DNA from: Actinomucor elegans | Lineage: Eukaryota > Mucoromycota > Mucoromycetes > Mucorales > Mucoraceae | Reading direction: 5' to 3' | Assembly: GCA_026027325.1 (NCBI GenBank) | Contig: JAMSLZ010000004.1 | Coordinates: forward strand, 2,914,001-2,978,000 | DNA length: 64,000 nt | Shown: in pieces, positions 24,801-37,659 of the stretch | Numbering within the stretch: position 1 is the stretch's first letter | Layout of the letters: each line of letters begins with the position of its first letter | Program-made: the position numbers and the translations under genes | Notes under the pieces: model-generated | What the model saw: the letters and a program-made list of their open reading frames with translations, nothing else | Databases searched by the model: none | Told to the model about the DNA's origin: nothing

Positions 24801-25041
24801 TAGAAACAAGCAATACCGGTACTCGAGTTACACATTCCAGCACCCCATCATCCATACCAGTTAATAAAGATGATCGAAAAGCCGAACTTGAACGTAGACG
24901 AGAAGAAAGAAGACAGGTTTGTCTATTTTTTTTATATGGTCAGCAGTTAACTAACTCTTTATCTTGTAGCGTATGGCTGAATTACGAGAGAAAAAGAAAA
25001 ATGGCATTGGTGCCAAAAAGATTGAAAACATAGGCCTATAA
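21892..25041 (+). CDS. SCY1-like (SCYL) pseudokinase with HEAT repeats
   Basis: A 787-residue protein from 15 exons: 21892-22032, 22087-22224, 22288-22395, 22450-22596, 22652-22731, 22786-23377, 23431-23634, 23696-23786, 23851-23932, 23985-24057, 24115-24261, 24314-24548, 24609-24737, 24792-24916 and 24970-25041. The N-terminal kinase fold (about residues 20-270) is dead: HGN (in [10 protein letters not shown]) replaces HRD and LGGFELL replaces DFG. It is followed by HEAT-like helices ([32 protein letters not shown]) and a low-complexity tail ending in a basic coiled coil ([16 protein letters not shown]). SCYL1/yeast Cex1 relatives act in COPI traffic and tRNA export. Intron 22597-22651 is GC-AG (GCAAGT), required for phase 0. 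Confidence 0.9.
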
Positions 25042-25167
25042 ATGGTAATGGTTTCTTGATCACCAAATGCTTAATATGAATAAAGAAAACAAAGACATAT
25101 TTATAAAAAGATCATAGTCAAGTTCCATATTTTTATTTTTTTGATTGTTCTTTATTATTTCATTGTC

Positions 25168-26731
25168 ATGAAGCATATATCAAATCGATTAACGTGCCTG
25201 TTCCTATTGTCATTGTCCGTCAAACTGTTGCTTGTCTCTTGTATAGTATTACCAGAGCCTACAAAAACCTCATACCTATCACAAACAGCATCGGTAGTAT
25301 CCTATGGCACACCTACCACACCAACGCTAGCTAAACGAGGTGAACCTGAAGAAGAAGAAATAGAAGAAGATAATCTTGATCTGTATCAGAATTGGGCTAG
25401 CGCTTGTAGAAATAGAGACAATAATAATGCGTTAATAGTAACAGACCAACCAACGCCTACTGAAACTGCTGATCCCGACAACTTATCTATCAATAACTTG
25501 TGGAAAACTGTAACTCAGACTGTCAACTGTGGTGGTGGCCAAGCAGTAACTGTTACCAAGACCGTGAATGCCAGACCAACCTCTACACCTTCCTCTGAAA
25601 AGAAAAAGAAGAAAGCCTGTGTTGGACGATGTTGGTCTGATTACCTTTGGCGTAAGTATATTATAATTGAAAGAAAGAAAGAAAATACAATAAACTAAAA
25701 ACTATATAGACACCTATGGCGATAGTATAAGCCCTGCTCAAGGCTTTGCTGGCATTGTTTGTATGATCTTTGGCTTTTACTTTAAAGTCCTTGGCTATCG
25801 TTTCTTCCGTCCTACTCTTGGTCTGGTCGGTTTTGTGTTTTTTGGTAAGACATGTATTTGTTCTCAAAGAAGATAATCCTTGGGTTACTGACATGAATTT
25901 ATAATAGCTACCATGACTTGGATTGGCTTAGTGAATAATGAACCAGCCGGTGGTTATCCATTAGGCGATTTGATTTATATTTGCGTCAGCGCAGGTCTCG
26001 GATTGCTTGGTGCCGCATTCTTGGTATTCATGTATCCATTAGGCGTGTATTGCCTTGCTTGTAAGTGAAAGCACAGCTCAAAATCATTCCCATTGATCAT
26101 AACGCGCTATTATTTCATAGGTCTTGGTGGCTTCTACTTTGCCGTCTACATTCTGTCTTGGAGAGAAGATTTAGTCATCACTATTGTAAGTAATCACTCC
26201 CGTAACTGTGTGTAATAAATACTTATCACGCTTTACATTTGATAGAAAGTGGCTCGTGTCTGTTTTATCATAGGCGTATCATTACTTGGTCCCTTCTTGA
26301 TGTATTTTGTTGAGACATACATGGTATTTTTCTCTACAGGCTTGATGGGGTCATACCTCTTCTACTTTGGCCTTGATTTCTTTGCACATACTGGCTTTAT
26401 TAACCCTTGGTTGCTCATCTTTGATGGAAACTCTACTCATCATAATACCTACTTGATGAGTAAACCAGTTAACGTCATGCTTGGATTTGTAGTCGTAAAC
26501 ATGTCGATATCTGTTGGCTGGCAATACTACTATAATATCATTTGCCGCAAATCACCAGGCTTTGGCTTGAATCCACCTGAAGAAAAAGAAGAAGAAAAGC
26601 CTAAAGAAGAAGAAAAGAAAGAGGAACCCGCTCCACAGGGCTACATGTGTATGCCTCCACCTGCTTATTATCAGCAACCAATGTTCATGCAGAATATATG
26701 TGCAGCAGCAACTCAAGTACCTGTTTGTTAA
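25168..26731 (+). CDS. Multi-pass membrane protein, TM7S3/TM198-like (DUF4203) domain
   Basis: A 440-residue protein from exons 25168-25651, 25710-25844, 25908-26060, 26121-26185 and 26246-26731; all phases close. The first ATG in frame is at 25168; it opens a hydrophobic signal sequence (CLFLLSLSVKLLLVSCIVL). A Thr/Ser- and Glu-rich lumenal or extracellular part of about 130 residues follows, with cysteines (CGGGQ, ACVGRCWSDYLW). Then come about seven hydrophobic helices (GFAGIVCMIFGFYFKVLGY, FFRPTLGLVGFVFF, YICVSAGLGLLGAAFLVFMY, CFIIGVSLLGPFLMYFVE). The C-terminal tail is Lys/Glu-rich, then Pro/Tyr/Gln-rich. The domain is of unknown function. The gene follows SCY1 head-to-tail by 126 bp. 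Confidence 0.78.
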
Positions 26732-28128
26732 ACAGTGCTTTTTCATTTGTAAATAAAATCTGTCAAAAAATTTTTTTTTGAAGTATCAGTCATAGTTGAA
26801 TCTCAATGTAGCGATACTTTCAACATGTTTCGTCATCAAAATGTATTGTTTAATGCTAGCATGGAGAGTACAGTCTATACTAAGGTTATTTGCCTAGTTG
26901 CTAAGGAGAAAATAAAATCATCATGCAGTGCCGTTGTTAGTTATTAGATTTCTAAAAGTTCGACTCTCAACTCATGCGCAATAGTAACTCATATTTTTGG
27001 TCTTTTGTGTTTATTAGAAGTAATATAATGATAGTTTCGATACTTATTATCACTGAAAAGACAGTATGTAGTATGTGTATGCTCATTCTATAGATCACTC
27101 GATAAATCTTGGTTAAATACCATATTTGATTAGTACTTCAAGTTCAGGATAAACTGTTGTATCTACTATGGTGATTCTTATTGATTCTTTTCACAATGGG
27201 TGTATCATGTTTGTTAATAACTGGCATAGCAGTTCACTCTATGATCTGTCAATCAATTTCAGAAAAAAAAAACTCTGCATGTTGTACAAGACATTATTAG
27301 TATTTTTTTTTATGCTTTTATTATGTTAATTCCTTAACGGCATTCGATAAAATAATAGCTTTTTTTAATTAACTTAATGTGGCAAAGGGTATAGTATTTT
27401 ACAGCAATGACAGATATCTATAACCCGTTGATATCTTAATAAAGATTATTTTCATTTCCTGAATCCTTCATTCTTTCGCAAAGAAAGGATAAACCATTAC
27501 CTAGTGAAATGCTATCTAAGATGTTCGTAATTAGGTAGGTACATTTTAACAAACGACACAGAGAACAACAAGAGAGATTCATTCTGCTACTGTCGGTATT
27601 CTGTTATTAGTAGGCTATACCCTAGTTTCATTACTAGTCACGTCTACACAAATGATTTATTCAGGCACACTTTTATTATTATTTTATATAAATAATTATA
27701 TCAGCTACATTCAGTTTTATAATGCGTCAATGGTAATTTTGAATACAATAATTATCCTGTAACATATAAATATTCGTCATTAAATTCTAATATTAAATCT
27801 CTCAATTTATAATTCATATACTTCATATGATTTAAAAAAATTCATGCATCATATTGTCAGGTACATACGGTATTTGCGTGTAACCTTTTTAATTAGTATA
27901 CATATCAATTATATCTTAGAATAATAAAGAGTAGCTTTTATCTCATATAATCTTTTGTACACATTTATTGGAATCAACTATAAAACTTATATTTCGGCGC
28001 ACGACAATATACCTTACTGTAACTAAACCTCTTGTTACACTTTGTGCAATATAAAATATGATCCCATAAAATTGCAATGCATCATAGAAACACATCACGA
28101 AAATCCAGCAAAAAGAAAAAAGAAAATA
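26732..28128. other. Intergenic, 1.4 kb
   Basis: Very AT-rich, without open frames of note. It holds short A/T homopolymers only; the end is the 3' flank of the tRNA gene. Confidence 0.6.
28111..28126 (-). terminator. RNA polymerase III T-run terminator
   Basis: On the minus strand the tRNA 3' end is followed within a few bases by a TTTT run and then TTTTTT and further T runs, the usual Pol III termination signal. Confidence 0.7.
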
Positions 28129-28201
28129 TGAGGCTACCAGGGGTCGAACCTGGAATCTCCTGATTCGTAGTCAGACGCCTTATCCATTGGGCCATAGCCC
28201 C
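28129..28201 (-). tRNA. tRNA-Arg (anticodon ACG)
   Basis: On the minus strand the gene reads as a full cloverleaf of 73 nt: acceptor arms GGGGCTA and TAGCCTC pair (one G-T), the discriminator is A, the anticodon arm TCTGA/TCAGG encloses loop CTACGAA (ACG), and the T arm contains GGTTCGACC. The A box (TGGCCCAATGG) and B box are intact. There is no intron and no encoded CCA. It reads CGU/CGC/CGA arginine codons after A34-to-inosine editing. Confidence 0.95.
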
Positions 28202-29162
28202 TCATATATTTTTCTAATCTCAATAAACTATATTTTGCATTATTTTTAGAAATTTATCACGTGATGTGACTTTCTAATATTGATTGTGATATTATTATTG
28301 TTTAAGGTAGTCCAGCTTTTGTTTTAATTGTATGCTGCATGAATTTCATGATAGTGTTATATATATCTGTTCAAGGTAACACTTTCATGTATAAAAGAGC
28401 CTATAGAGCTGTTGAGGTGAAGGAAAAGAAATTTGGTAAAGTAAATTTCCAGATCATTAATGCCGTCAAGATCTCTCTGTTGCAAGGTTCCAGTTAAAAC
28501 AGGAAAACTTCTTTCATGCTAATTTCTTCAACATTCACATTGCAGGTTGTTCAATTACTCTATTTTTTGAAAAATATTTAATATATAGACTTAATGTAAT
28601 GATGAAAGGACAAAATAAAAAAGAAGATATGAAAAGTGGCATACTGAATTATAAATTGTTTCAGAAATGAGGAACCCATGGTTTAATAGTACTATTTATT
28701 GAAGCAGATCATGAACATGATGTCTATCAATAAAACTATGCTTTAACTGAGATACGTCAAGACCCATAAGCATTTTTTGCAAGAAAATATAACTTTTGTT
28801 AGATATTATCCTTTATTACAGAACAAAAAAAAAAAAAGCCATACGTTGCATTGTTACAAATATTGAAGTTCTAAGTATAAGAGCATCATGAATTTGGAAT
28901 TTGACAGATAATATGCTACTTGACCGCCTGGAATGAATCAAGGATGCGATACCAGCAAAATCAGGAATCCGCTATACACAATAAGTCGCTTTCTTAAAAA
29001 AAAAAATAACGCACTCAATCACAGCTTGACGGTTTATGCAAACATTAGTTCCAGCTGTCTGGCTGACTAACGCGCTTGTTCGACGTCACGCGTAACTGAA
29101 AATTGAAAAAGTCGAGCAAAGAAACCTATTTTTTTCCTTTTATCATCAACTTATTGCTTCAA
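28202..29162. other. Intergenic before ULA1
   Basis: No gene seen. AT-rich with A runs at about 28825 and 28998. GC content rises near 29060-29095, just upstream of ULA1. Confidence 0.55.
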
Positions 29163-29884
29163 ATGTCCAATACCATCGACTTAAAAACACAGAAATACGA
29201 TCGTCAGCTAAGGTATTTTATCAATGAAACACATGTTCTTCTGTTTTTTTTTTATTCATAATTTCGCAGATTATGGGCAGCCACTGGTCAACAAGCTTTG
29301 GAGCAAGCCAATATCTGTCTACTCGGCGTGTCCTCAACAGGTTGCGAGGTTATCAAAAACCTTGTTTTACCAGGTATTTTCAGACCATATTTTGATGATC
29401 TATAATATATAATGTTCTAATTCCAAGTGTAGGTGTTGGTAATGTCACGATTGTCGACGATCAAAAGGTGACCAAGGAAGATATTCGCAGTAACTTCTTT
29501 TTGGATCCCGAAAGCACAGGCCAGTCTAAGGCAAAATCTGCTGCTGAACTGCTTCAGGAACTGAATGAAGACGCGAACGTGACTCATGTTGAAAAGGTAA
29601 AACTTCCGATACAGTGGAAAAATACGCGCATTAATAATATTGATATGATATCAGGATCCTCGCGATTTACTCGAGAATCAATCTGATTTCTTCGACCCTT
29701 TTACCATGATCGTATCTGTGAATTTACCGGATGTTGACTTGATGAAGCTTGCACATGTTTGTCAAGAAGGAAATAAGACATTGATTGCTGTCAAGAGTAA
29801 AGGTCTTGTTGGTTTCTTTTCTATTCAAGCACCAGAGCATACTGGTAAATCAAAAGGCCGATTGAGTACAACATATCATTTGTC

Positions 29885-29916
<32 letters not shown>

Positions 29917-31285
29917 CAATAGTGATTGAAACACATCCCGAAAATGTCATTGATCTTCGACTATCCAACCCGTTTCAGCAGCTGTCAGACTATATCTCTA
30001 CCTTTGATTTGGATAACCTAGATCAAACAGATCATGCTCATGTTCCATTTGTTATTATCATTCTGAAATATGTCGAAGTCTATAAAGCAGAACACGAAGG
30101 TCAATTACCTCAAACATATTCCCAAAGACAAGAGTTGATTAAAATGATTAGACAAGGAATGAGAACACCTGATGAAGAGAATTTTGAAGAGGCTATTGCT
30201 AATGTTTGGAGACTTGCACCATCCAACAACGTGAGTTGATAAACAAGGGTAATGTACATCTGGCAATAACCTGTAAGTGAATAGATTTCATCTGAAGTTC
30301 GTCAAATATTCGAAGATTCATCTTGCCAAGGCGCTCATAGTAATGTAAGTAATGAAATCTTGATAGATCGATTTTATTAACGCCTTAAAAAGTCACCTTA
30401 TTTCTGGATCTTAACTAGAGCAGTGCGTGATTTTGTTGAAAGTGAAGGTGGAGGACAGCTTCCATTGTCTGGTAAACTGCCTGACATGAAGTCTGATACT
30501 TGCAACTACATTAGATTACAAAACATGTAAGTCAATAGCGAGCATCTTGAGCGTTTATTCACATCTATTAATTAGATACCGAGAGAAGGCTTTGTCTGAT
30601 TTAAACGCTATCAAACAAAGAGTAAAAGGATACATGGAAGGGTCAGAAACGATTATCCCAGATGAAACCATCGAGTTGTTCTGTAAAAACGCCTCTAATA
30701 TCCGTGTCGTTCAATACAAGTCATTAGCAGAAGACTATATCCAACCTGAAAAACAGAGTAAGTTGGCTTATTACTAGTTTGAAACAGATGCTCAGTTGAT
30801 TTTAATAGTGAATCTATTCAAGAATGACGAAAACTACGGTTATTACTTTATTTTCAAAGCTGCAGACAAGTTCCAACAAGAGTATGGACATCTACCAGGT
30901 AATACATTTAGTTTATTCAATAGCAAAGCTTTAACCCTTGAACAAAAGCTTCACGCAGTGATTATGAGGGATTAAAAAAGCAGGTACAGTCATTGCTGGA
31001 AAGCAAGGGTATCTCAGCTAGCGATGCGGAGGAGATAACTGCAAATGATACGATGGATAAAGCCATTCTAAACTAGTAAGTGTCAAATTCAATCTCTAGC
31101 AGCTTAAATTGACGTGATTGGATAGTGTGCAGTTCGGTAATTTAGAAACCCCCAATCTAGCGGCTTTATTGGGTGGCTTGGCGGCTCAAGAGGCGATCAA
31201 ACTGATAACCCATCAATATATACCAATCAATAACACCTGTGTATTCAATGGTATCACTTCTACAAGTAGTGTATTTGAGTTATAA
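29163..31285 (+). CDS. ULA1: NEDD8-activating enzyme E1 regulatory subunit (ULA1/NAE1/APP-BP1)
   Basis: A 522-residue protein from 11 exons: 29163-29212, 29270-29373, 29433-29596, 29655-29844, 29923-30230, 30285-30344, 30393-30526, 30576-30757, 30809-30898, 30949-31075 and 31126-31285; phases close throughout. It is the ThiF-fold partner of UBA3 that activates NEDD8/Rub1 for cullin modification. Signatures: KYDRQLRLWAATGQQALE at the N-terminus, ANICLLGVSSTGCEVIKNL, GVGNVTIVDD, SEGGGQLPLSGKLPDM and the C-terminal LAALLGGLAAQEAIKLIT. It lacks the catalytic cysteine domain, as expected for this subunit. The acceptor at 30948 was chosen because the later AG gives a stop. Intron 29845-29922 carries a run of 29 T. 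It converges on the hexokinase gene with a 93-bp gap. Confidence 0.93.
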
Positions 31286-31378
31286 AGTCTTTAGATATGA
31301 TGAATTTATTATATATAAAAAGAGAAGGGATGCTAAATGTATAGGATTTGGGCTTTCTAATTGAAATAGATGAGTGGA

Positions 31379-33034
31379 TTATGAAGCTACTTTTTGTTCG
31401 CTCTCCATACGAGCTGCAACACAAGCAGTAAGAGCGGCGCCAACACCGCTACCATCTCTAGCAAGACCAAGACGAATTGTCTCTCTAATATCAGAGACAT
31501 CAGGCATCATTTCAGTAAGAGCTTCATACATTCTATCTTCAAAGGAAGGATAAAACTCATAAAGAGAACCATCGATACCGATATCACAACCGCCTTCTTC
31601 AATACCGCAGTGTTGAACAATAGCGGCAATAGAAGCAGCAGCAAGTCGAGCAGCACGCTTACCAACAAGTTCACAAATCTTCTTAATGAAGCGAGCTTCA
31701 GTCGTAGTAACATCGTGCAAGTTGAGGTTGGTATCCAAGATCTCTTTGGTAGTTTCAAAATCGGGAGAGCTATCAGACTCAATATTGGACATGAAAGCTG
31801 TTTCAAAAGACCAGTGTCTTGAGATATCTTTAGACCAAGCAAGCGAAGTATTTTCATCACGCTTCAATAGTAATTCGCGATCGATCATGTCAGTCAGCAC
31901 GTTACGCGTAATCTCTCCAAGATACATGCCAGAAACCATCTTTTCATAGATTTGAGCGTGAGGATTGATGGATTCACGGTCCAACTTGTTATCAAAACGT
32001 GTAAGAGGAAGGATTCGACGTTCATTATCAAAAGCACCAAACTCCATATTGATAATCATTTCATCAGCAGTAGTTTTGCCGCCCTTCCATTTGCCAATCT
32101 TTTCCATCTTTTCGATATAAGCGCCATTGGAACCAGTACCAAGAATAAGGCCAGCTAATGTGGCAGGCTTGTTGTATGCATTGGACAATAGAGTACCAAC
32201 TGTATCGTTGACAAGAGCAGAGACTTTGACGGGAACATGCTTTCTCAAAAGAGCATCCTGCAATAACAAGACTGGGTCTTTACCAACTGCACCAGTACAA
32301 GCAAAACCCTTTGTCCAAGTAGAAAGAATACCACGATTGATCTAATTCAAAAGGGTCAATACAAAGGACTCACATAGTATATGCCACCATACCTTGGATT
32401 GGAGTACAGGAAAAGAAAAGGTATACCCCAAGTTGAGTTCAGTAGGCTGATCTTCAAGTCCTTGCTCAGTCAAAAAAGTATCTACACACTCGGCAATATA
32501 ATCTACAGTAATAGAGTTGTTATTCGGAGTTCTTACTGCTATGTTTCATCTGACAAAAAGCGGGAATTGTTTGTTTGAGAAGGGAAAAAAACGTACCACA
32601 CAAGTTACGCATAGGACCAGTCTTTAGCTCTTCAGATACCCTAGACTTTGATGAAACAGTCTTGAACTTGCCTTGGCCTTCCAAAGTCACAAGCACCACT
32701 CTAAGGTTGGTTCCACCCAAATCAAGAGCAAGGAAATGACCTTCTTCTTTGCCTGATAGGAAGAAAAAAAAAAAAAAACAATAAACAAAAAAATAATCTC
32801 CAAATCAAATAAACAAAACGGTATACCTGTCAAACGGCCTTCAACGTAAGAAGGGATCATGGCAAGAGTAGCACCTTCGTTATTAAGGCCTTTGTCCATT
32901 TCAGTAATAAAATGATCGCGAATTTGACCAAGATATGTTGCATCTACTGTGAATTGATCAATGATATCACGCATATAAGCCTCTTGTTCAGGCGTTCCAC
33001 CTAGTTCTGTCACTTCATAAGCTTTGATTGGCAT
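31379..33034 (-). CDS. Hexokinase
   Basis: A 478-residue protein from exons 33034-32827, 32752-32597, 32502-32393 and 32341-31379 (transcription order), phases correct. It phosphorylates glucose and other hexoses with ATP in the cytosol. Motifs: LALDLGGTNLRVVLV (ATP phosphate 1, near residue 79), LGYTFSFPVLQ, the sugar-binding stretch STWTKGFACTGAVGKD, VNDTVGTLLS, LILGTGSNGAYIE and near the end IGIDGSLYEFYPSF (adenosine part). The usual MEWGAFD reads MEFGAFD here, a conservative W-to-F change. It ends with RDGSGVGAALTACVA, typical of fungal enzymes. Whether it is a hexokinase or a more specific glucokinase cannot be decided from motifs. Confidence 0.95.
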
Positions 33035-34278
33035 AGTAAAATTTCGCGAAAATTAAATAATAATAATAAAAAAATAAGTACAAGAAAAAGAAGCGAAAAA
33101 AGCTCCAAAAGGTGGCCCTATTTATGCAGCGGACTGTGTTTTTGATGACAAAAATGGGCTATGGAAATTCCCTTCTTTGAAACACAGTGATCTAATACCA
33201 TGATATGGTATCAGTTCAATCTATATGCATTTTTTTTTTCTTTAACTCAAAAAAACTTTTCAACTATTTCACCTTCAAGAATATCGACTTATGCTTTGTA
33301 TTTAGAAATATAAAGAGTATATACTTGTTTTTTTTTAAAAAAAAAGAAAGGTCCTTCAATTCTATACGTCCAAACCTAGCATCGTACGAAATCCCGGGTC
33401 TTGATAGTAATCTTTCCAGAATCAAAACCCGGGGCAAAATATGCAATATGAGTCCACTTTTCTTTTCGGCTGAATGGTTCGCTTGTGCAGAGCTCTATTT
33501 CCCTTGTTTTTCATTGTTTTTTTTATGACAGAATAGCCTCTTAGTTTTATAGCAGTTTATCTCCTGATTAAATAGATGTGTAGAAATAAAGGTTGCTTCA
33601 TTGGGAAGAGCGCATGTTTTTCTATGTATTTCCCGGAAACCACGTATTTCTCTCAGTTGGTTGCTAATAGAAATATGCTTTTGTGATGTTGAGCATTACC
33701 ATTGCTGATGATGAACGTTTTGCAGTCAGTTGAACTTCCGAAACCAATAAATACTACTCTTTTGCCCATTATTATCATTTTTGAGTGCTACAACGGACCA
33801 AAAATTAAAATTGCAACATAAATGATCATGAGTTCAACTTGGGACTTGGGATGACTAAGACAACTACCATAGAATTGAATTTTAGTTGGAATAAAGTTGA
33901 ATGTATACAGTAATGAAAAAGAAACTATTGCTCTAGGAAGCAAAAATATTATAAGGTTTAAATCGTCTAGAACTTGTTGATAGTAATGTACAATTACAAG
34001 AGGGAGTTAATTGAAAAGAATATAGTTTATTCTATGTATTCATTAAAGCTTAAATCTCTACCTCAGTTCATTCTCAAAATATATGCAATTGTACATTTTA
34101 CAGAATTTTGGCGAGGGTATGCTATGGGGCCCGCCCATTCAACCACCGTCATCCAATGATATCAACACGTATATCGATTTGTATTGCGGGGACTAAATTA
34201 CGTGGAAAACAGGTCGCGTTTTAATCTCGCTACGCGTTTCTCGAACTTGAGCTAATTCAACCGTTTTCTCATTCAGCC
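33035..34278. other. Divergent intergenic between hexokinase and RAD5
   Basis: Contains promoters for both genes. A TATA-like element for hexokinase lies at 33118-33125. Small frames at 33205-33528 are T/A-rich and lack motifs; no gene seen. Confidence 0.55.
33118..33125 (-). promoter_or_regulatory. TATA-like element of hexokinase
   Basis: On the minus strand ATAAATAG stands about 84 bp before the hexokinase start codon, a plausible TATA element; A/T-rich leader follows. Confidence 0.4.
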
Positions 34279-37200
34279 ATGTCAAAGCGCGCAAGAGACG
34301 ATGCTTCCATTGCTTCATTAAAAGCAATCCTTGGCGATATTTCTGATGATATTATTGAAAACCTACTTTATCGATCCAATAACAATATCGAAACTGCAGT
34401 GAATTTATACTTTTCTGAACCTCAATCAGCAGAATCTCGACCAGAATCGTCCCTGACCAAGATCAGATCGGTAGATCAGACTTGCTCCGAAGGCATTCGA
34501 TACTTTATTGGCGAAATGGTATTGACAGGTACACGCATTCTTATGTAATCTATTCGGGATCGTTCGCGATCTAATTTTTGTTTTGTTCTAGGTTGGTCCT
34601 TACTTAAAGGTCATAGTCCAGTCCAAGAAGGCGATAAAGTCGTCATTGTTCGAGATAAAGTACGCAGTAGTACCAACAAGGTTAACAAAATTGTACGTTT
34701 TGCAACTACGCAAGGCCGAGAAGTAGGCCGCGTCTCCAGCGAAGTTGCCAGTTTTATTGCTATCTTGATGGATCACCAGCTGTGTCAATTTGAAGCTACC
34801 ATTGTATGGAGCCCCGCCATCTTAAAGATTGGCGAGGATATGATTTTGAGCATACAATGCTACATGTTGCCTAGGGCCATGCATACCAACTCGTTCATGT
34901 GTTCTGTGATACCCCAAGCGAAAAAGAAGAACAGCAGTAGTAATGACAAATTGGTAGAAGAAATCTCAGAGTTAAGGAAGGTGGCTTTGTTACAGTTATT
35001 TCAAACGTTGGGCATGAAGCCTGTGAGGTCAGCTATTCAGCGAATGAATATCAATGGTGGAGATACAGCTTATGATATGATTATCCAAACTATAAACACA
35101 AAGGAAGATGATGCGTCAAAGGAAAAAGGGGAAGATGATCCACTGGAGGATAAGGATGAAAAAAAAGAGGTGACAGATGATCAGTTAGATTCTATATACG
35201 AAAAAGCCCAAGTATTCGATTCTCAAATTACACCTATGGAGCAACCTGAAACGATGGCATTGGAATTGAAAGAGTATCAGAAAAGAGTAAGACATCGTCC
35301 TTCTATAGAATGCTAGTTTGCTTACTTGATTATTCTAGGCTTTGGCTTGGATGACTACAAAAGAAGCGTATGAATATGATGATGGAGATATTGATATGCG
35401 TAGTATGCATCCTTTATGGGAAGAATATAGCTTTCCTGGTGAATTCGCTGATAACCATCGCTTTTTTTATTTCAACCCATACAATGGTAAGATTTACTAA
35501 ACAAGAAACGAGATGTTATACTGAGGAAGGATGTACTCTTAGGTGAATTGAGCTTGGAGTTCCCAGAAGCGAATGCTCAAGAAAAAGGTGGCATTTTGGC
35601 TGATGGTAATGCATGGTTTTTATAATTGAATGCTGTACATTTACCCAAGTTCTTTATTTATTTATTTTAGAAATGGGTCTTGGTAAAACTATAGAAATAC
35701 TCAGTCTGATTCACGCCAATCGATGTAGATTTGATAATCCACAGCAAATACCCAAAGCAAGCCATATGAAAAAGTGTTCACCCACCACTTTGATTGTATG
35801 CCCAATGTCTTTACTGGCGCAATGGCGAGACGAAATCATCCGAGGCTCTAACCCAGATACTATCACTGTTGAATTATACTATGGTGGCGACCGATCTAAC
35901 TCACTCTCAAATAAACTTTGTAAATGGGATGGTTCGGCTCCTGACGTCTTAATTACTACCTATGGCGTACTCATGAATGAATGGACTAAAAAGAGCGATG
36001 TAAGTCCTTCTGCCTTGTACAAGATCGAATTCTGGCGTATTGTATTGGATGAAGCACACCAGATCAAAAATCGCCTTACCAAAACATCGCAGGCTTGTCG
36101 AGATATCCACGCTAAGCGTAGATGGGCTGTTACAGGTACACCTATTCAAAACAAACTAGATGACCTGTATTCGTTGGTGCGGTTCCTGCGTCATGAGCCA
36201 TGGGCCAACCATATATTCTGGAAAACTTTTATTACTGTGCCTTTTGAGAAAAAGGACCCGCGTGCATTGTCGGCTGTCCAGACTGTACTGGAGCCTATCG
36301 TTTTGCGTCGCACCAAAGCAATGCGTGATAGACTAGGTCAACCCATGGTGCCGCTACCGCCTAAAACAATCAACATTGAGTACCTGGCTTTTTCGCGCGA
36401 AGAACAGGATATCTATGATGCCATCTATAATGACTCTCAAGTCAAGTTTTCTTATTACTGCGAAGCCGGTCAAGTGGGAAGAAACTATGCGTCTATCTTT
36501 CAGCTTTTAACACGATTGAGACAGATTTGCTGTCATCCTTACATGGCCTTGCAGAGTAAAGACGCATCGAAAGAAGAAGTGAGCGGCAAAGGCATGACAT
36601 TGGAAGAGCTGATTGCACACAAAAGCAGCCAAGATACAAGTCAAAGTGTTTCTTCAGAACCAAGTAGTTATGGTCTCAGTGTGTTGCAGAATATGCTGGC
36701 TAAGCAACAAGCTTCGCCTACAGAAGAGGATACGAACGAAACATCCGCTATACCCGATGAATGTCCGATCTGTTTCGAGTCTGTAGATGCAGTGATTGTC
36801 ATGCCCTGTATGCATATGGCTTGTCGACCTTGTGTCATGGACTACTTTCAAAAGAAAGAAGATGAAGGTGCTGCTGGTGAGTGCCCTGTCTGTCGTCATG
36901 GTCCTATCCTTCAGAACCAACTATTAGAGTTTGCGCAACAGCAGATATCTGGGCCGCAGAATAAGAACATCAGATTTGATATTCGTAAAGCAGTAGGCGG
37001 TTACAAACCTTCCACTAAAATCAATGCGTTGGTCAAGCATTTGAGGCAAAATAGAAAAGAAGGTTTGAAAACCGTCGTGTTTTCTCAGTTTACTAGTTTT
37101 TTGGATCTGATCGGTCAGTCTTTGGAGAACGAGTCTATTGATTATACGCGTCTCGATGGAACTCAAGCACAAGCACAACGAGAAAAGGTACTGGCGACCT

Positions 37201-37617
37201 TTTCGAAACAAGATGGTTCTGGAGCAAGTGTCCTATTGATTAGTTTAAGGGCTGGTGGCGTGGGGCTTAATCTTACTTGTGCCAATCGTATTGTGATGAT
37301 GGTATGCTTAGCAGCAGGTTTTATGTTTACCTATAACTAATAACTTTGGATATGAACAGGATCCTTGGTGGAACTTTGCAATAGAATCGCAGGCTATTGA
37401 TCGAGTACACCGTCTGGGCCAATCAAAAGAAGTTACTGTTACTCGGTTTGTAATGAAAGATTCAGTAGAAGAAAGAATACTAGAGATTCAAAACCGAAAA
37501 CACGTGCTCGTGAACGAATTGTACATGTCCAGAGATGAATCAAAGAATAGAAAGATGGATGATTTGCAATTGCTGTTCAGTAAAAGTAAGAAATTTAGAC
37601 AACCTTATTATTATTAA
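34279..37617 (+). CDS. RAD5: RAD5/HLTF-type DNA helicase and ubiquitin ligase
   Basis: A 1014-residue protein from exons 34279-34528, 34592-35286, 35339-35486, 35543-35605, 35671-37301 and 37360-37617; phases close. It remodels stalled replication forks and polyubiquitinates PCNA in post-replication repair. In order: a UBA/CUE-like N-terminus ([17 protein letters not shown]), a HIRAN domain (about residues 70-180: [35 protein letters not shown]), SNF2 ATPase with Walker [10 protein letters not shown] near residue 388 and [10 protein letters not shown] near 510, a C3HC4 RING inserted between the ATPase lobes ([30 protein letters not shown], about 750-795), and the helicase C lobe ([37 protein letters not shown]). 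All key residues are present, so it should be active. Confidence 0.95.
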
Positions 37618-37659
37618 TTGTATATATTATATATAAAAGCATTTATTTTATTTCTAAAA

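Noticed and set aside
33205..33528. 107-codon plus frame upstream of RAD5
   Set aside because: Composed of Phe/Lys runs from T and A tracts; no motif, and it overlaps the hexokinase promoter.
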